64,000 nt of DNA from Warburgia ugandensis. Its lineage: Eukaryota; Streptophyta; Magnoliopsida; Canellales; Canellaceae. The notes beneath the pieces were generated by a model. That model was not told the origin of the DNA. It did no database searches and saw nothing but the letters and a program-made list of their open reading frames with translations. Positions 47,061 through 63,334 of the stretch are shown one piece after another (positions within the stretch are counted from its first letter, which is position 1; each line of letters begins with the position of its first letter). Position numbers and translations under genes: made by a program. The stretch is from NCBI GenBank assembly GCA_035236585.1, contig CP141138.1, positions 29,895,437 through 29,959,436 on the forward strand. The letters are read 5' to 3'.

Positions 47061-49550
47061 GTTGTAATTTTAAAGTTAACTCACAAGCGCACGAATCGGT
47101 TGTAATATACCACTCAAGTAAGGTCAATTCCACGAGGAATTAGATTGTGTGCTTAATGGTCCCTACTTTACATTATCTAACTTAGCCAAATTAAAGAGAT
47201 CTTTTGACCTAAACTAAGAACATAAATTAACACATGGCAAGAAAATTATGCAAAACTAAAGAAATATGCTAAAATTGAAAACTTTCCTAAAACGTGTTTC
47301 TAAAAATAACACTTTTCTAAGTTAAAAACTTTCTAAATTTATGACTTTCCTAACTAAGGACTTTATTAAAGTGAAACTTTCCAATAATACACTTTTTAAC
47401 AACTTTCCTAAATCAACTTCCCAGACATGAAATTAAGCAACTAACATACGCAAGCATGCACTAAGCAACTATTTTCCTAATTATGCAAATTCTAAGGAAT
47501 GCAATGGAAATTGAGATAATGAACTTTAATAACTAACAACAAATTAACATGCTAACAAACTATACAAGATCAACTTAACTAACTATTTTTCCTAACATGA
47601 ATGAATGCAACATCTTAGATCTCAATTAATTAACAACTCATTCAAAAGCATGCATTCCAACCATGGGTTGCACACATAGTTTAAACATGACTTGGAGAAG
47701 AAAACTTGATGCTTGTTATAATGAACAATTAAAACTAATGATTAACAATTGGCAGCACATTAACAAAATTACTCAACTTCAACCTTCAAGGCCCTCATAT
47801 CATCACACGTCCAAATCCAAAAAGGGTTTGAAGATTTTCTCATTAGATATCATTGGCTTCCCACTTTCTAAATATAACTTTACTACTTCCTAAGTTTCAT
47901 CCTGGCCTTTAAATATCATCTTACTTTTCCCACCTTAGGAGCACATCTCATCAAGATTATAAGGAGTAAAACCATTTATATAAGATCACTTACGGATCCT
48001 AACATTTGAAAGGGGGGGTTTGGGGGGGGGGGGGTTGTAGATGGAGGCCTCCTGAAAAAGTGGCATCTTCTTCCTTCCCTTCTGGCTTGTCACTCCTTTG
48101 TTCCAATCATCCAAGCTCTCTTCCTTGATGATGTTTCTTCCTTGTTTTGCACTCAAAAGTTTAGGTTATTTCCTTGTTTATTTTTGTTCATTGTTGCTTT
48201 GCTTGCTTCTTAATTCCATGCTTTGAATTCTAGCTTTGATCCCTTTGTTTTCCTTAGTTGTTGTCCTATTCATTTTAGCCTTAGATCCTTGCATTCAATT
48301 ACCACAACTCTCTTGTAGTGATAGTCAAGAGAGTGTAGTTCTTGGATCAAGTTATTTTGTTCCTTGAAATGCTTTGAATTATCACCTTTTCCTTTCTCCA
48401 TTCCATCTTTCTTTCCCTATCTTTCTCATTGATTCTCTTTGGGTTAACTTGCATGCATCTTGGGCATTGGATTACATCTATTTTTTAAGCCACTACGTTG
48501 TATTTTTTATTCCATAAACAATGTTCAACTTCATTCTATGCTTCTAATGTTAACATACTGCTTTTGCAAGAAAGTTCAATTGAATAAAGTTGTGAGTTAT
48601 GTTTACTTTTCCATGCTGATTTTTAGTTGCAAGAAAGTCCAACATGAGATCTAATCAAAGCACTAACTAGCAACCTAAAAATTTAAATGGGTTTCTAGGG
48701 AATCAACCCAATTGGTGTGTGGACTGCTAGAAATTAAACATGAACATTGAATGAAAAAATTCCAGAATTTAGGTACTAAAGAAATTGAATTTTGGCAAGG
48801 ATGGAAAACAACTTAACAGGTACTTTTTATGCAAGACAACACTCAAGAATTAAAGTAACTTACTACTGGAATCAAGTAGTAACAATGATCTTCAAACAAC
48901 TTTATTGATTGAAAATACATCAAATAATGGTGTGTATGAACATGTATACAAAATCTGAAAATTGTACACTTTTTTAATGCTTGTAACTTGATTCAAATCA
49001 AATATTAAGCTCCAACAAACTTAAACTAAACTTAGATAATATGCAAGTGAAACCCAATAAGAAATCAAGATAAAAGAAGGTTTGATTGATGAGAACAAAC
49101 AAGAAAAAAAAATGCCAAAAACTAGCTCTAGAATTGGGTGAAAATGTGGAAATCAAGATGGAAAAAATGAGAGATTCAAGCTTCTTTTTCTCTTAGTTGT
49201 CACTACCAGAGAAGAATTAATTTAGATCTTGAAAGAATGAGTAAGAAAAACTAGAGATATTGAAGCAAAGATCAAGAGAAAAGCAAGCACATTCTATGTC
49301 TATGGAATTTAAGAAATAAAACAAGAACAAATTAACAATGAAAGTATGGAATGACAACAAGGTACTAACCTGGAATTGAAGTGCAAAAGCAAAAGGACAA
49401 ATACTTGAGGAATCTAGGAGAAACAACCCAAAAGAAAACCAAAGTTCAAAACTCTAAGGATCACCAAGATAGATTAATTCTATTAAGGATTTAGAATAAA
49501 AACCCCTACTTGAATTTCACTTGAAAACCCTTGGGATATTTATAGAGTTT
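47061..49550. repeat. Unclassified repeat debris
   Basis: A stretch from 47070 (GCACGAATCGGTTGTAATAT ... TCCACGAGGAATT) resembles non-coding segments common in plant LTR retroelement remains. It is followed by a run of roughly 20-bp degenerate ACTTTCCTAA words (47280-47420), a G7-TTT-G13 tract (48012-48034), and AT-rich sequence. No coding domain is recognised. Family unknown. Confidence 0.35.
48012..48034 (+). repeat. G-rich tract (G7, TTT, G13)
   Basis: GGGGGGGTTTGGGGGGGGGG and on to 48034; isolated in AT-rich DNA. Confidence 0.9.
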
Positions 49551-52500
49551 TGTGTCACCCCCCAGGTTTTCAAAATACTTTTTGAAAACTATTTTGAAAT
49601 TTTGGATATCCCTTATTTCAAATTCTTTTTGAAAACAAAATAGCAATAATTTTTGTTCTTTTAAAAGTGATTTTGAAGATGCCAAGCATCGTTACTTACA
49701 CAAACACAAGGGGTTTTCAATGAAATGAATGTTTCGTTTCTACTAGGAATCTTATAGAGTTTTCACTATTTTTTGGACATATGTACATTTGACGCATGCC
49801 TATAGAATACCTGATGGACGATACAAATTATTTTCATCATTTTGAAAACAAATACACAAAGATTCATCACATCCTAAAACCTCCAGTCACAACCATCACA
49901 ACATATTCCACTAAATACAAACAACTCCATAATCATGAAAGCAAGTATACAATCACATTTTCAAATAAGTCATAAGGCTAACCTAAATTTGTAAAGCTAA
50001 CCCTTCAGATACTGGAAAATCACAATCTTCTAAAATTTCAAACTCCACAACTACTTTCACATTCAACCTATTCATCCTTCTATTCTAAATTTTCAAATGT
50101 AAGACATTGTAAACAATATAATGTCTCAACAAGTTTGTGCTTATGTTGGTGGAATAAGTCGTTATTTTTTTTTTCATGTAGTACATAATTTACAAAATCA
50201 ATGAATTTTGAGAATTTATTGTACTTAAACAAAACCCATGACGTTTCAAAGTAAGTACCCATGTTGAAATTACAAATTCTCAAATCGTACATTTATGAAA
50301 TCGATTTATAGGTGCAATTCAATATAGTTGACGAATCATAAGTATATCTTGATTTCTAAAATTATTATTGCCTTTCTTTTTCTGATGATTAAAGTATTTT
50401 AAGATTTTATGGTTCACAAATGTTTAACTATGCTATGACCATTTTCCATGATTAGACACAAACATTCTCAATTTTATTTATAGCATATAGTTCTTCAAGA
50501 TCATTCAAGTTATCCCTATAAATGTCGAAGTAGTTTGTCATTCAATGGTTAAATTAACTTATAAAGAGTGAGGTATCTAACATTCTCATTATCAAGTGTA
50601 AAGGTAGTTATCTTACATCTTAGACTTCATGAACACAATGCATTTTCATATGTAAGAATAAATCAATACATGATCTTCTAGAATTGCTCACAATGCCCAA
50701 GCAATCTAACACCTCAGTAAGCTGACCCTAGCAAAACCATCCATTTAGGAAAATCAACATGTATTATAATGCTAATAACAAAGCAACTAGTTAGGTGTAA
50801 GCATCAAAGTACGATATAGATAAAAATAAAGTTAGACAATAAGGTCAAATAGTTTACTATATGCTCATTGTCCAATCGTTAGTAAACCAACGTCTAATAA
50901 ATCTTTGATCTAGAAAAACCAAAAGCTGTTGGTGGTTTTCAAAATTATAATTGTATATTCATATGCAAAATAATTCTTTTCCCACCAAATCAAGTTGGGA
51001 ACCGTAACTTTGAAAATTAGTTTCACATTTTTGAGGTAAAAATCTACAAGGAAAATATAGTAATCCAATTCATGTGCAATATCCAAAAGAAATGATAAGC
51101 CAATCGATTAGGTAAGCTCAAATATGTGAACAATAAAAGTCTAGGGCGGTGTAGCACTCACTTTATAATGTGAAAATCTGAACCCACATAGTTGTGGAAA
51201 TCTAATCGCTCTATACCATAGTGGAATACTATCCTATCACTAGAGATTGGCCTAAACTCTCGAGAAATGACCAGCATGCTGAAACTACATAGACACATAT
51301 GCTTGAACGGCCCTTCCGTCACCCAATGGCAACTACCATGATCTCTATGTGAGCACATGGATACCATACAGCTAAAAACTCAACGAACCTCATGGGGGCT
51401 ACCCAGCTACAACTTAAAGCACTTTCCCATGTGAAGTTACTCCTACTACCTGTTGTATTCATCGTAAGGTTGGTATCAATATCATCTTAGAGGTCAGTGG
51501 CCAACTGCACCTCCTAACCTAGGGTCTTCATGACTTATAACAACATGTAGCATGCCCACCTCCAAGTCTTGCTACTGTCCCAAGTGTGCATGCCTCTGAT
51601 CTTACGGCACTCGTAGCGCACTTGTCATATAGCCATCAGAGACTTAGGATACTCTAGGAGTGACTCCCCAAAACATAGATGAAATCTATATACTCAAGGA
51701 CTTATAGCTGCTCGTAGAGTGCCTCCCTAAAGCATTGATGAAATAATAATCATATGGGCTTATAGCTGCTCATGGAGCACCTGCCTAAACATCAACAAAT
51801 TTGCATCCATGAGGACAAATAGCTACTCATCAAATGCCCACCCAAATCACAAATCATATACATCTCCAAAATCATTTCACAAAAATAAAACTGCTATTTC
51901 AAAGTTTTATGAGCAACCATCAAATATATTCATTTCAACACACATTCTCGACAAGCTATAAAAACATATCTTTGTGAGCATTAAGTCATGCATTCTTTAT
52001 TCACATATAAGATAATGCTTTTTTAGTTCCCAAAAATATGCATCCAATGCAATGATTATAAAAGATAAATCTTTAAATGATATCATAAAAATGCATATCG
52101 TTAAGTGGACCATAGTTAAACTAGTGATAAAGCCAAGTAAAGACAAACATGTTACAACTCAACGTCATGGATTGTAAATATCTATTGTCTTTGTCCTTAA
52201 AAGGGTAGATTTCAACCTCAATGATTAGTCTAATTATTCTTTTGTCCTAATGTCATAATTTGAATAAACTAAGTATTTTAAGCTCAACTTGCCTCTATTT
52301 CTAGTCCAAAGTAAAATCATGTTTCTAAGTATTTCCAACATCAACTAAATGTATATATTATAAGTTCTAGTTAAAGAGTATAACATCCATTCTTTTGTTT
52401 TGATGATACAACTAGGGTAACATTAACATTTTTTATTTGAATTTACTCATTCATTTTTTTTTAATAAAGTGAAATGTGTAACAAAATAACCTTTATATTT

Positions 52501-53755
52501 ATCACATACTTCCATAATTTTTAGTAATTAAAGACAATACTTGATAAATCATCATCTACATTAAATCATTCTTATAATCACATGGTAATTATTAAACTTT
52601 CCAAAATAGCAAATCTTAATCCACCCACCTTGTATGTCATTTATCATTGGTTCTCTTATGGAACCACTACAGATTGCAAAGAGATGTAGTGATTGACCTC
52701 ACAAATCTAGCATTAAATGGTCAATGAATGGTTATATCTTAGGAATGGCAAGATATGATGTTGTTTTAAGGCTTTGGTAATAGGTCTACAATTAAATCAA
52801 GATGAATACTAGAATCCCGATTCTAGTAGTATGTTGATCTAATATACTATTAGATCGAGATGAAGGGTTCGATCTGATCATATATCATATAATTTGGTGT
52901 GAAATCTACATCAAGATCAAATTAAGAGTTTATATTATTATAGATCCAATTTGACAAGATCTTATTCTAGGAAGGAAAGATGCAATTAGATATAAGACTT
53001 AGGTGGAAAGTTGGATGAAGAGAGGATTGGCAAGTGATGACATGACATGGTATATTTAGAAGGGGGAGGCATTACCTTTTTAGGAAGGTGACATGGAGTT
53101 CCTCCCCTTCTAATTGGGTGGTATTTGGTGGTTAGAAAAGAGAGAAAATAGAAAATAAAAAGTTAGGAAAGATGGGGAATTAGTTAGTATTTTGGGACGA
53201 TTTGAGTAGGAACCAATTTTGGAGTTTCCAACTTAAGATGCAAACTTGGTGACCACCAAGCAAGGGGAGGCATCACTTTTTTAGGAGGTGCCTCCCTCCT
53301 TAAGTAAAAATCGTGGTTTACTTAGTTGGGTTGGAGGAAAAGGATGGAAAATGTATTTGGAAAGTGGGATTTCTCTCTTGATTGGTCCACCTATGCATGT
53401 TATCTTACCTTATTGATAAATCTCTCAAATTTCTTCTAATTATCCCTTTAAAATCACTATTTTAGCATAGGATAATTGATTGAATTCATCCTTAGCTTAA
53501 GTGGCTTGGTATCTCACTTTTGTTGGCTCATTTGGCTTGGTTTCATAGCTCACACTCTTGTCTTTAATGTGTTGGCTTGCTTGGCTTCCTTAGCTTGTCA
53601 CCTACCCTCAAGGCTCAAATGGCTTAGGTGGGTTTCATGGCTCCCGTGCAAAGGTAGTAGAAATGCATGGCTTGTGCACGGACCCATTTTAGTCACCTTT
53701 AACTTGTTCCAATTGCTTCCTTCCTTGCCCTCAGATAATTTTTAAGATTGTTGCA
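49551..53755. mobile_element. Probable second long Ty3-type LTR, reverse orientation
   Basis: TGTGTCACCCCCCAGGTTTT at 49551 resembles the reverse complement of the solo LTR's right end (TGTGACACCCCGGGTTTTC). A weak match to the opposite end, ATTGTTGCATTACA, lies near 53740-53755. There is no coding inside. No matching target duplication was found, so it is an older or damaged copy. The 51100-51900 segment (for example TAGCTGCTCATGGAGCACCT, 51764-51783) is locally GC-richer. Confidence 0.45.
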
Positions 53756-54375
53756 TTACAACAGGACATGATTCTTTTGTTGACCTTTTGAGAAAAACTC
53801 TGTGAAGTGTAATATAAGTCACTGTATCATTTTCTCACTTCCTATAAAAGAGTAAAACTCTAATTAAATGCTAAAAAAATATGATTATTCATATACTTAC
53901 ATTGAATTAGCTCTTGAACCTATCATTAAAAATTTGAATTATTAGGTAAAAAATACATGTGTTATGAAATTCTGAAAAAACCCTCGAATGATAATGCCTA
54001 TAATTTATAACACATGCACTATTCATTGGTTACTCTTTTATACAAAATTGAAAATTTATCATGGAGCTGTTATGTGGGCACGTCATATACTATTGAGAAA
54101 AAGTACTAATAGGGCCCACTCATTTGATTGAATAACCCATCTGCAATGGTATAGTACTATGGATGAATAAGAAAATGCTTCTCAAAAGAGAAAAAGGATG
54201 CATCTTAGCAGGATCCCTCTTTTGGATGATCTAATCCATTCATCATGTTCTACCTGCCATAGATTGACTGATTAAGAGTTATCCAAAAATTTGTTCTTGT
54301 TTTATTTTTATTTATGTATGTGCGATTTTTTAATAGTAATTTAGTATATGTATATTTGTAGTTATATATGATATA
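53756..54375. other. AT-rich intergenic spacer
   Basis: No gene or repeat recognised. Confidence 0.6.
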
Positions 54376-54890
54376 AATACACTAAGAACATCTCAACCTA
54401 AGAGGTTATTAGAGCTTGTTAAATAGTTTATAATTTTTTGGAAGATATTAATAATATGATTTTGAAAATCATCTTAAAGAACTGAGAGAGAAAAAAGTTT
54501 TTTAAAAACATGGTTCTCTAAGAAGGTTTTCAAAACGTCTTACAAAACCATTTCTTTTAAAAATTGTCTTCCAAAACATCTTATATATATATAAGCATCA
54601 AGCTTTTGCAAGTGACTTAGCAATGCACCTAGCAGCGTCCCACCTTCTCAACTACCGAGTTATCATTTAACGCTTTACAGTTTGAAGGGGTTTGTGGGAA
54701 AATTACTGCCTTGTAGGGTCACCTTGGACCTCCTCTACTTCATCGACTATGTTCTTGCTGCCCAATCCTTTCCTACTTTGGCCGCCTGTAGCTAATGTTT
54801 TCCTAATAGCACCTCGTAAGCACCTTCATATTGAGCCATTAGAACAAAAGAGTTGAAGTTTTCCTTTCTGGGAGTTCTATTACATCCATA

Positions 54891-54891
54891 T

Positions 54892-54927
<36 letters not shown>
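54891..54927 (+). repeat. (AT)n microsatellite
   Basis: TATATATACATATATATATA and on; followed by ACACACACGCACAC-like sequence. Confidence 0.9.
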
Positions 54928-54931
<4 letters not shown>

Positions 54932-55018
54932 TGCACGCACATGTACACACACACGCACACAAAGTTTCCCACCTCCCCCTAGTTTCCGACGCCTACCCAA
55001 AACTCCCAAACCTGTTAA

Positions 55019-57300
<2,282 letters not shown>

Positions 57301-57364
57301 TTGAGCACAATAGTAAGGGGCAATAGATAGGTAAACATGCAGCCCCCTATATTAGTTACCTTTG

Positions 57365-57456
57365 TTACATGGTAAGAAACATGGTTCCTATTACACGTGA
57401 TGATTGGAAGACATGTGGTGCTATCAATCAAAGATTCAATATTGGAGATAGTGAAG
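57365..57456 (+). pseudogene. Transposase_24-like exon remnant
   Basis: The frame reads RNMVPITRDDWKTCGAIN, resembling the VRNMVPITYDDWRxVP block of the plant Transposase_24 domain found in CACTA-associated genes. It ends at a good donor, GTGAAG|GTATGT. A stop lies upstream in the same frame (about 57329-57331), so this part is either spliced from elsewhere or broken. Confidence 0.5.
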
Positions 57457-57835
57457 GTATGTCACCGCTCTATATAATACAATACATACCTTATCTTATT
57501 TATTCCAGATAGAGTAATATGTTTGTTTCTACTTTGCAGTCTTCCTTTGACATATATGATGATAAGTAGAAGCATGCTTTGTAAGGAGTTGGTAAATAAT
57601 GGAGAAAATGGAAGAGCTACTTTATAGCAATTATGTATATCCATTTGTAGATGATTCATCAAGGATGTACAGAGTCTCTGTCCTATATTCCAATATCATT
57701 GACAAGGATGTATGGAATGAATATGTACAAATTTTTTTTATCTCCTGAAATTAAACTATGTGCTAGATCAAATTTTTATTGAACTAATTATAACATCCAA
57801 TTATGCTTGATTACCTTTTATTGCATCAAATGTAG

Positions 57836-57925
57836 GCAAAGGGCACTAAAGGAGAAAGGTGCATGCAATCAATCATATGTAGCATTACATCTATGTTGGG
57901 CTACGTTAGATTGCAAGAACAAGAA
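57836..57925 (+). pseudogene. Following exon remnant of the transposon gene
   Basis: Acceptor ATGTAG|GCAAAG and donor AAGAA|GTATGT bound a frame reading ALKEKGACNQSYVALHLCWA. The family match is weak; assigned by splice sites and context. Another possible exon piece lies at about 57990-58125 (NPINCTILWKIVHSESHN). Confidence 0.35.
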
Positions 57926-59090
57926 GTATGTATTTGTGAGAGTTCATTTCTTTCTAATTATAACTTAATTATATTTGATTAGCAAACATTAGTGTCTCTC
58001 TTGACAACAAAAGAATATTGAGACTACGAATCCCATTAATTGTACCATCTTATGGAAAATAGTGCATTCAGAGTCGCATAACATTCATAAAAATGAAGTT
58101 GCTACACAAGTTGCTTCCTCAATAGTAAGTAGTTATATGGGTATAACCTTGTTATATTTTTAGAATTATATATAATTAATTTATAATTAATGGAATTGAT
58201 AATGTTCTTATAACTTGTGCAGGAAGAGTTGACCTATGAAACTACATTTACATGGGCCTAAATTGATATTGGCACCCCCTCCCCACTTAAGTAAAATAAG
58301 ACAAACAAAACGGTCTATTCCTCCCAAGCCTAAATGATAAAGGAAAAACCCGACAAAGAGGAGCAAGAAGAAGAGAGAAAGGAAGAAGGAGAAGAGAGAG
58401 AAAGAAAGGAAGGAAGAAGAGAGAGGGAGGGGGTGGGGGGTGGGGAGAGAAGAGGAATAGTGCGCTGAGAAGCCTGTCACACCAATGAGGAAGGAAAATG
58501 GGGGTTTAGGGTGTTTACCAGAGTTGGAGCTCATCGAACACAACAACGACTTGGATCATTGATCTAAGCTTGTCATCTTCCATGGCATGTCCAGAAGAAC
58601 GAAAGACCTAAAAGACAGAAGGGATTTGAGGAGCTTTAGCAGGTCGATCTTTAGAAAGACCAACTCATGGTAAAAAGGGAGATGTCATCGAAAAATGATG
58701 ACCAATCTGCTTTCTTTAGTAATTGAGATCAAATGAGAAACAATTTAGAGGAGACATTCTTACATAAAATCCTTGTTCTACCTTGATTCATTTCCTGATT
58801 TGAGAGATGTGTATAGATATAGGGTTTTAACACAAATCTAAGTATGATCTCTTAGTGTCACATTTAATTGGAGGCTAATCGGAACTCCATTAACTACATT
58901 TGAGTTTTGATTGTCGATTTGAGACCTGAGATAGATTCAAACCCTAATCTACGATGACAAGTCAACCTGAGAATGATTTTCCCACATGTTCTAATGATTA
59001 GTTGCTGTTTAGAGTTGCAGTCATTTAGTTAACGCTTTGATCATAGATCTATGTCTTACAAAGACTGATTCTATCATATATAAAATAGAG

Positions 59091-59305
59091 ATCCAACCAT
59101 TTTCACTAAATGTAACCATCGAATCGCCTATAAAAGATGAATTTGACCATTTTCAATGAATGTTAGCTTTCGGATCATCTGCAAAGGATAGATTTGATCA
59201 CTTTCAATGAACCAGGATAGTGAGATCATCTATAAAAGATAGATCCAACCATCCACAATAAATCCCAATCATCGAATCATCTATAAAAAGGTAGATCCTA
59301 CCACA
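59091..59305 (+). repeat. Minisatellite of about 51 bp, five units
   Basis: Units recur at 59091, 59141, 59192, 59243 and 59294 around an ATCCAACCAT / ATTTGACCAT core, preceded by ATC(A/G)(T/C)CTATAAAAGATAG. Units are diverged. It lies inside the LTR copy at 58258-61839; I see no such array in the solo LTR. Confidence 0.8.
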
Positions 59306-60658
59306 GTAGAAGTATGTTAATATCTTTAAACAAATTTTGATAGACAGACGAGTCATAAAATGTAAATATGATCTTGTTCCTCTCTCTTTCATTGACATTA
59401 AGTGGTTGATTGGAGTTGCTTTGTTGAGTTTTGATAGTCGATTAGTTTGTTAGATAAACTAAAAAAGTACAATTAGACCTTATAAACCTTTGTTTCATTA
59501 ATAATCAACAACACAGATTTGGAAATCCTTGGACTTGATGGAAGTCAGATCACCGTAGCCTATTGGATTAAACTTTTAGATTTGAATCATTCATCAATGG
59601 GATTATTTGAATTGTAATGCAAATCTAAATTATTGGACCATTGATTTGGTGAATGGATGGCAGATCTGAGACTGAATTGAACATATATTCCCCTATGTAA
59701 TCTATGATTATTGAAAAAAATTTAGATGGTTTATGATGATCTAAACCATCAGGCTTTGATTAAACTAGATATCTTAAGTACTTATTAATCTACGATTCAA
59801 CATTGACAAGAACTTTGAAACGGAGTCAACAGAGAAAGTTGATCGATAAGTGAGTGGAAGAACAGATATAATTAAATGAGGAGCACATCAAAGGAGGTAT
59901 GTAGTTTTAACTTCCATATGCTTTTGTGAAACATGAAAACTATTATTGATTATTCTATCACGTTTGAAAATAGTTAAAATTAAGACTTTGGAGATTTTTG
60001 AATTATGTAATGAGTATACTTGTATTTCATGCAACCTATCACTTTGGAATGCCATGTTGATTTATTATTAAATTGAAACCTTGTACATGAAAATATATTT
60101 GAAATTACATGGAGTTTGTGGTTTATAAAATGATGAGGAGTGATGTGTCCTCATACTCAACCCTTGTGAGGGTTGCTTTTACATGGTTACATCGTATCAT
60201 GAGATTGATTTCCATGATTTCACTAGTGCATGGATTTATATGGTTTTATACATTATGGAGGCATGTAATGATTCCTAGTATTATAATGTTATGGAGGGCA
60301 CATAGTAGCCCAATGGACGCTATACTAGGAGGGTTGAAGATTGATCATCCCCCTTTAAAACTTTCTATATTTATGATATCTGATTGTAGAAGGTCGAATT
60401 CAGGTCGATGACATCATCATAGGTCATGGCCTTGCCTACCATTTCCCCATGCACACGATGGAGGGAGTTTATTCATCTTGGTATTAGCATGATAACTACA
60501 AACTTGATTGGATCTTGTCCTTTGCACAGAAGGTCTATTATTTTGAGATTTATATGTATATAACACAATAGGGCAAGTGCATGACACCTTAGGATTTTAG
60601 GTCTATAATAAGTAATCATGACCAACAGCAAACAGTCAAATTTTAGGTTTAGATGGTG

Positions 60659-60765
<107 letters not shown>

Positions 60766-61272
60766 TATACTTATCAAGATACAATGACTATATTTAAGCA
60801 TTTCATGATTTAAGTGCTTTTTTTCTATTGATTTTGATGATGCTTCATTATTCAGTTTGAATGAGTATACTTTTGAGGTGATGCATGATATGAGTTGTTG
60901 TGATTACTTTTATTTTGTAAAATGTCTTGCAGAGGTTATTGTTATTGTTCTTGAAATGATATGCATGGTTATTGAAACTAATAAATTGAATTGGTTTGGC
61001 ATGGCATTGATTTGTAAAGCATGATTGAGATTTCAGAGTTTTATTATACTTCTCATTCTGCATCATATTGTACAGAATTGCATACCATGTGATTATGAAT
61101 TCCTTTTTGGAATTAAAACCGTATAAAATTTCATATTTCAATGATGAAACTACCCACACTAATGCAAGCTTACTAAGACATTGTAAATTGATTACAATGT
61201 CTCTGGTTTGAAGAAATAAGACAGAGCATCAGAAGACCATGCTAAAGACCTCAAAAGAAGGACATAGTAGGT

Positions 61273-61496
61273 ATATCAAGCAGGTTTACAATATAGTTTA
61301 TAATTTTATAAATTGATGTAATAATTTGACTTTATATGACTTTTGGTATGTGGACATCTAGACATGTAAATTGTAATTATGGTGATATCAAGTAGGTTTA
61401 CAATATAGTTTATAATTTTATGAACTGATGTAATACTTTGCCTTTATATGACTTTTGCTTTATGGACATCTAGACATGTAAATTGTAATTATGGTG
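61273..61496 (+). repeat. Tandem duplication, 2 x 112 bp
   Basis: ATATCAAG(C/T)AGGTTTACAA starts at 61273 and again at 61385. Both copies run through GGACATCTAGACATGTAAAT to TTATGGTGAT, with about seven differences. It lies within the LTR copy. Confidence 0.92.
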
Positions 61497-62559
61497 ATGT
61501 GGTTGTGATTAGATTGATCCTGGTCTTGAAGTCATCTTTCAGTTCAGTTAAAACTTGATTTTTTATACACGTTTAAATATTGTATGTTTATGTGAATAGA
61601 TGGAGACAAAGTCTCCTTTATTATTATTTGATATAAATTGTGTTTATTAGGGACATCACATTCGCATGCTTAAAATGAGTGTCTGAAAAATAGAGGAGAC
61701 TCATGAAACAGAAAAATGGCACTCGGGATTTTTAAAAGTTTTCTCATGAAAATGTTTTTCACTGTTGTTTTTCAAACTCAAGGCCCCATATTTGTAAAAG
61801 ATTTTGTGTAAAAGTGTTACAAAAACATGAGATGTCATAGGTATATAGGAATATATGTTTACTTTTTCATTATTCAATTAATTGCCATACCTCATCCATC
61901 CTTGTGTATCAATTATTTCTTATTTGTAAATGGGTCAATGCATGTTGGCCTTGCATGGCATTGAAGACATTGTCGCTATTGGTACATAGTATTAGATTCA
62001 GTCTTCCTTTTTGCACAAAAACTAGATGCATCCATATAACTAAGCACATGTGTGTATTATTGCGGCCTATCAAGAGGATGCACACCTACCATTTCAATAC
62101 AAGATGATGATATTTATAATGTTGGGGAAGCCATTGGATATCATGTCGCTTAGTCGAAATGATATATCATTCTCTTAAATCCAAGGTATGTATGTTGTCA
62201 CACTACCATCTTCAACAATATTTTTAAGAGACCTCAATTTAATTTTTTATTTTTGCATTTAATGTTAATCAGAAGCAACAACATGCACTATTGAGGCTAA
62301 CCTCCTCACCAGCACCCACTGACCTTTTCATGATAAAATTAAATGTTTTTGATGAAATATTTATAATTGACTAATAATTTTTACAACTTTATGTGAATAG
62401 TCTAGGGATCAATTGGAAGTTCCATATGGCACACCTCTGACCTGCTCTATAAACACATGAATGAAAATAAGGTATTCAACCTCGTATGCAGAGAGTCTGG
62501 AGTGCTTGCTGATGATGGATTTGATATGCCACTTATGAGATAAGACCTCGTAAGAGTTT

Positions 62560-62672
62560 GTAAATGGAATGAACTTGAATATGTGGAGATTATCTCTTGT
62601 ATTGAGTATGCAAATATCTGCTTTAATAAGAACCATTGTCATTATGTGTTAATTGCTAATGATACATATCAA
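62560..62672 (+). pseudogene. Ulp1 (C48) peptidase remnant, catalytic His region
   Basis: The frame reads NICFNKNHCHYVLIANDTYQ and then stops. Plant Ulp1 peptidases have a catalytic His in an N-x-H-W-H-x-x-V-I context; here the usual Trp after His is Cys. It lies about 700 bp before the Cys exon. A long CA repeat follows (62804-62922). The family match is short, so moderate confidence. Confidence 0.4.
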
Positions 62673-62802
62673 TAATTGTTTTTTTTCACATGTACCTATA
62701 TAATAAAATGTAGAGGTTAGAGGTTAGGGATATTTACAAATTCCTTGAACATACTGTCATTTGTGGAATGAGGGAGCATGGGCCTATTGAGAGGTGAGTC
62801 TA

Positions 62803-62924
<122 letters not shown>

Positions 62925-63185
62925 TTAAGGATTATAAATTTTAATTGCAATTCATATGATTGTGTATATATGTGTCATTAAATGATGCTAGTTCTCAATG
63001 TGTATGGTTGACATGCATTATGTTGTAATTCTTATCAAGAGCACATTTGTGCCCCACTATTGAAAATCATAAATAATTAAGTTTTAAATATTTTCATGTA
63101 TTACAATAGTTTAATAACTAATATTTTATTTATAACTAATGCTCTTCAATTATAAATTCAAACTGCATGATATAAATGTGCTCAA

Positions 63186-63234
63186 ATAACCGAGACTACA
63201 AACCCACCAAAAGTCACTTGGAAGAAGGTCAAAG
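63186..63234 (+). pseudogene. Ulp1 peptidase remnant, linker before the catalytic Cys
   Basis: The frame reads NPPKVTWKKVK and ends at donor AAAG|GTAAGG, like the KKITWxxVK segment just ahead of the catalytic Cys block in plant Ulp1 domains. Its end phase does not join cleanly to the next exon, which suggests decay. Confidence 0.45.
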
Positions 63235-63334
63235 GTAAGGAAAACTAGCTAATTACTCTATATATAAATTTAAATTACAATTAGACATGATATTTACCAA
63301 TTCTTTCTGTTTTCTTTTTTGTGCGGTGCCGTAG

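Noticed and set aside
53476-53745. ORF of 89 codons with a membrane-like composition
   Set aside because: It comes from a degenerate TTGGCTTG-type repeat stretch near the presumed LTR end; no family resemblance.
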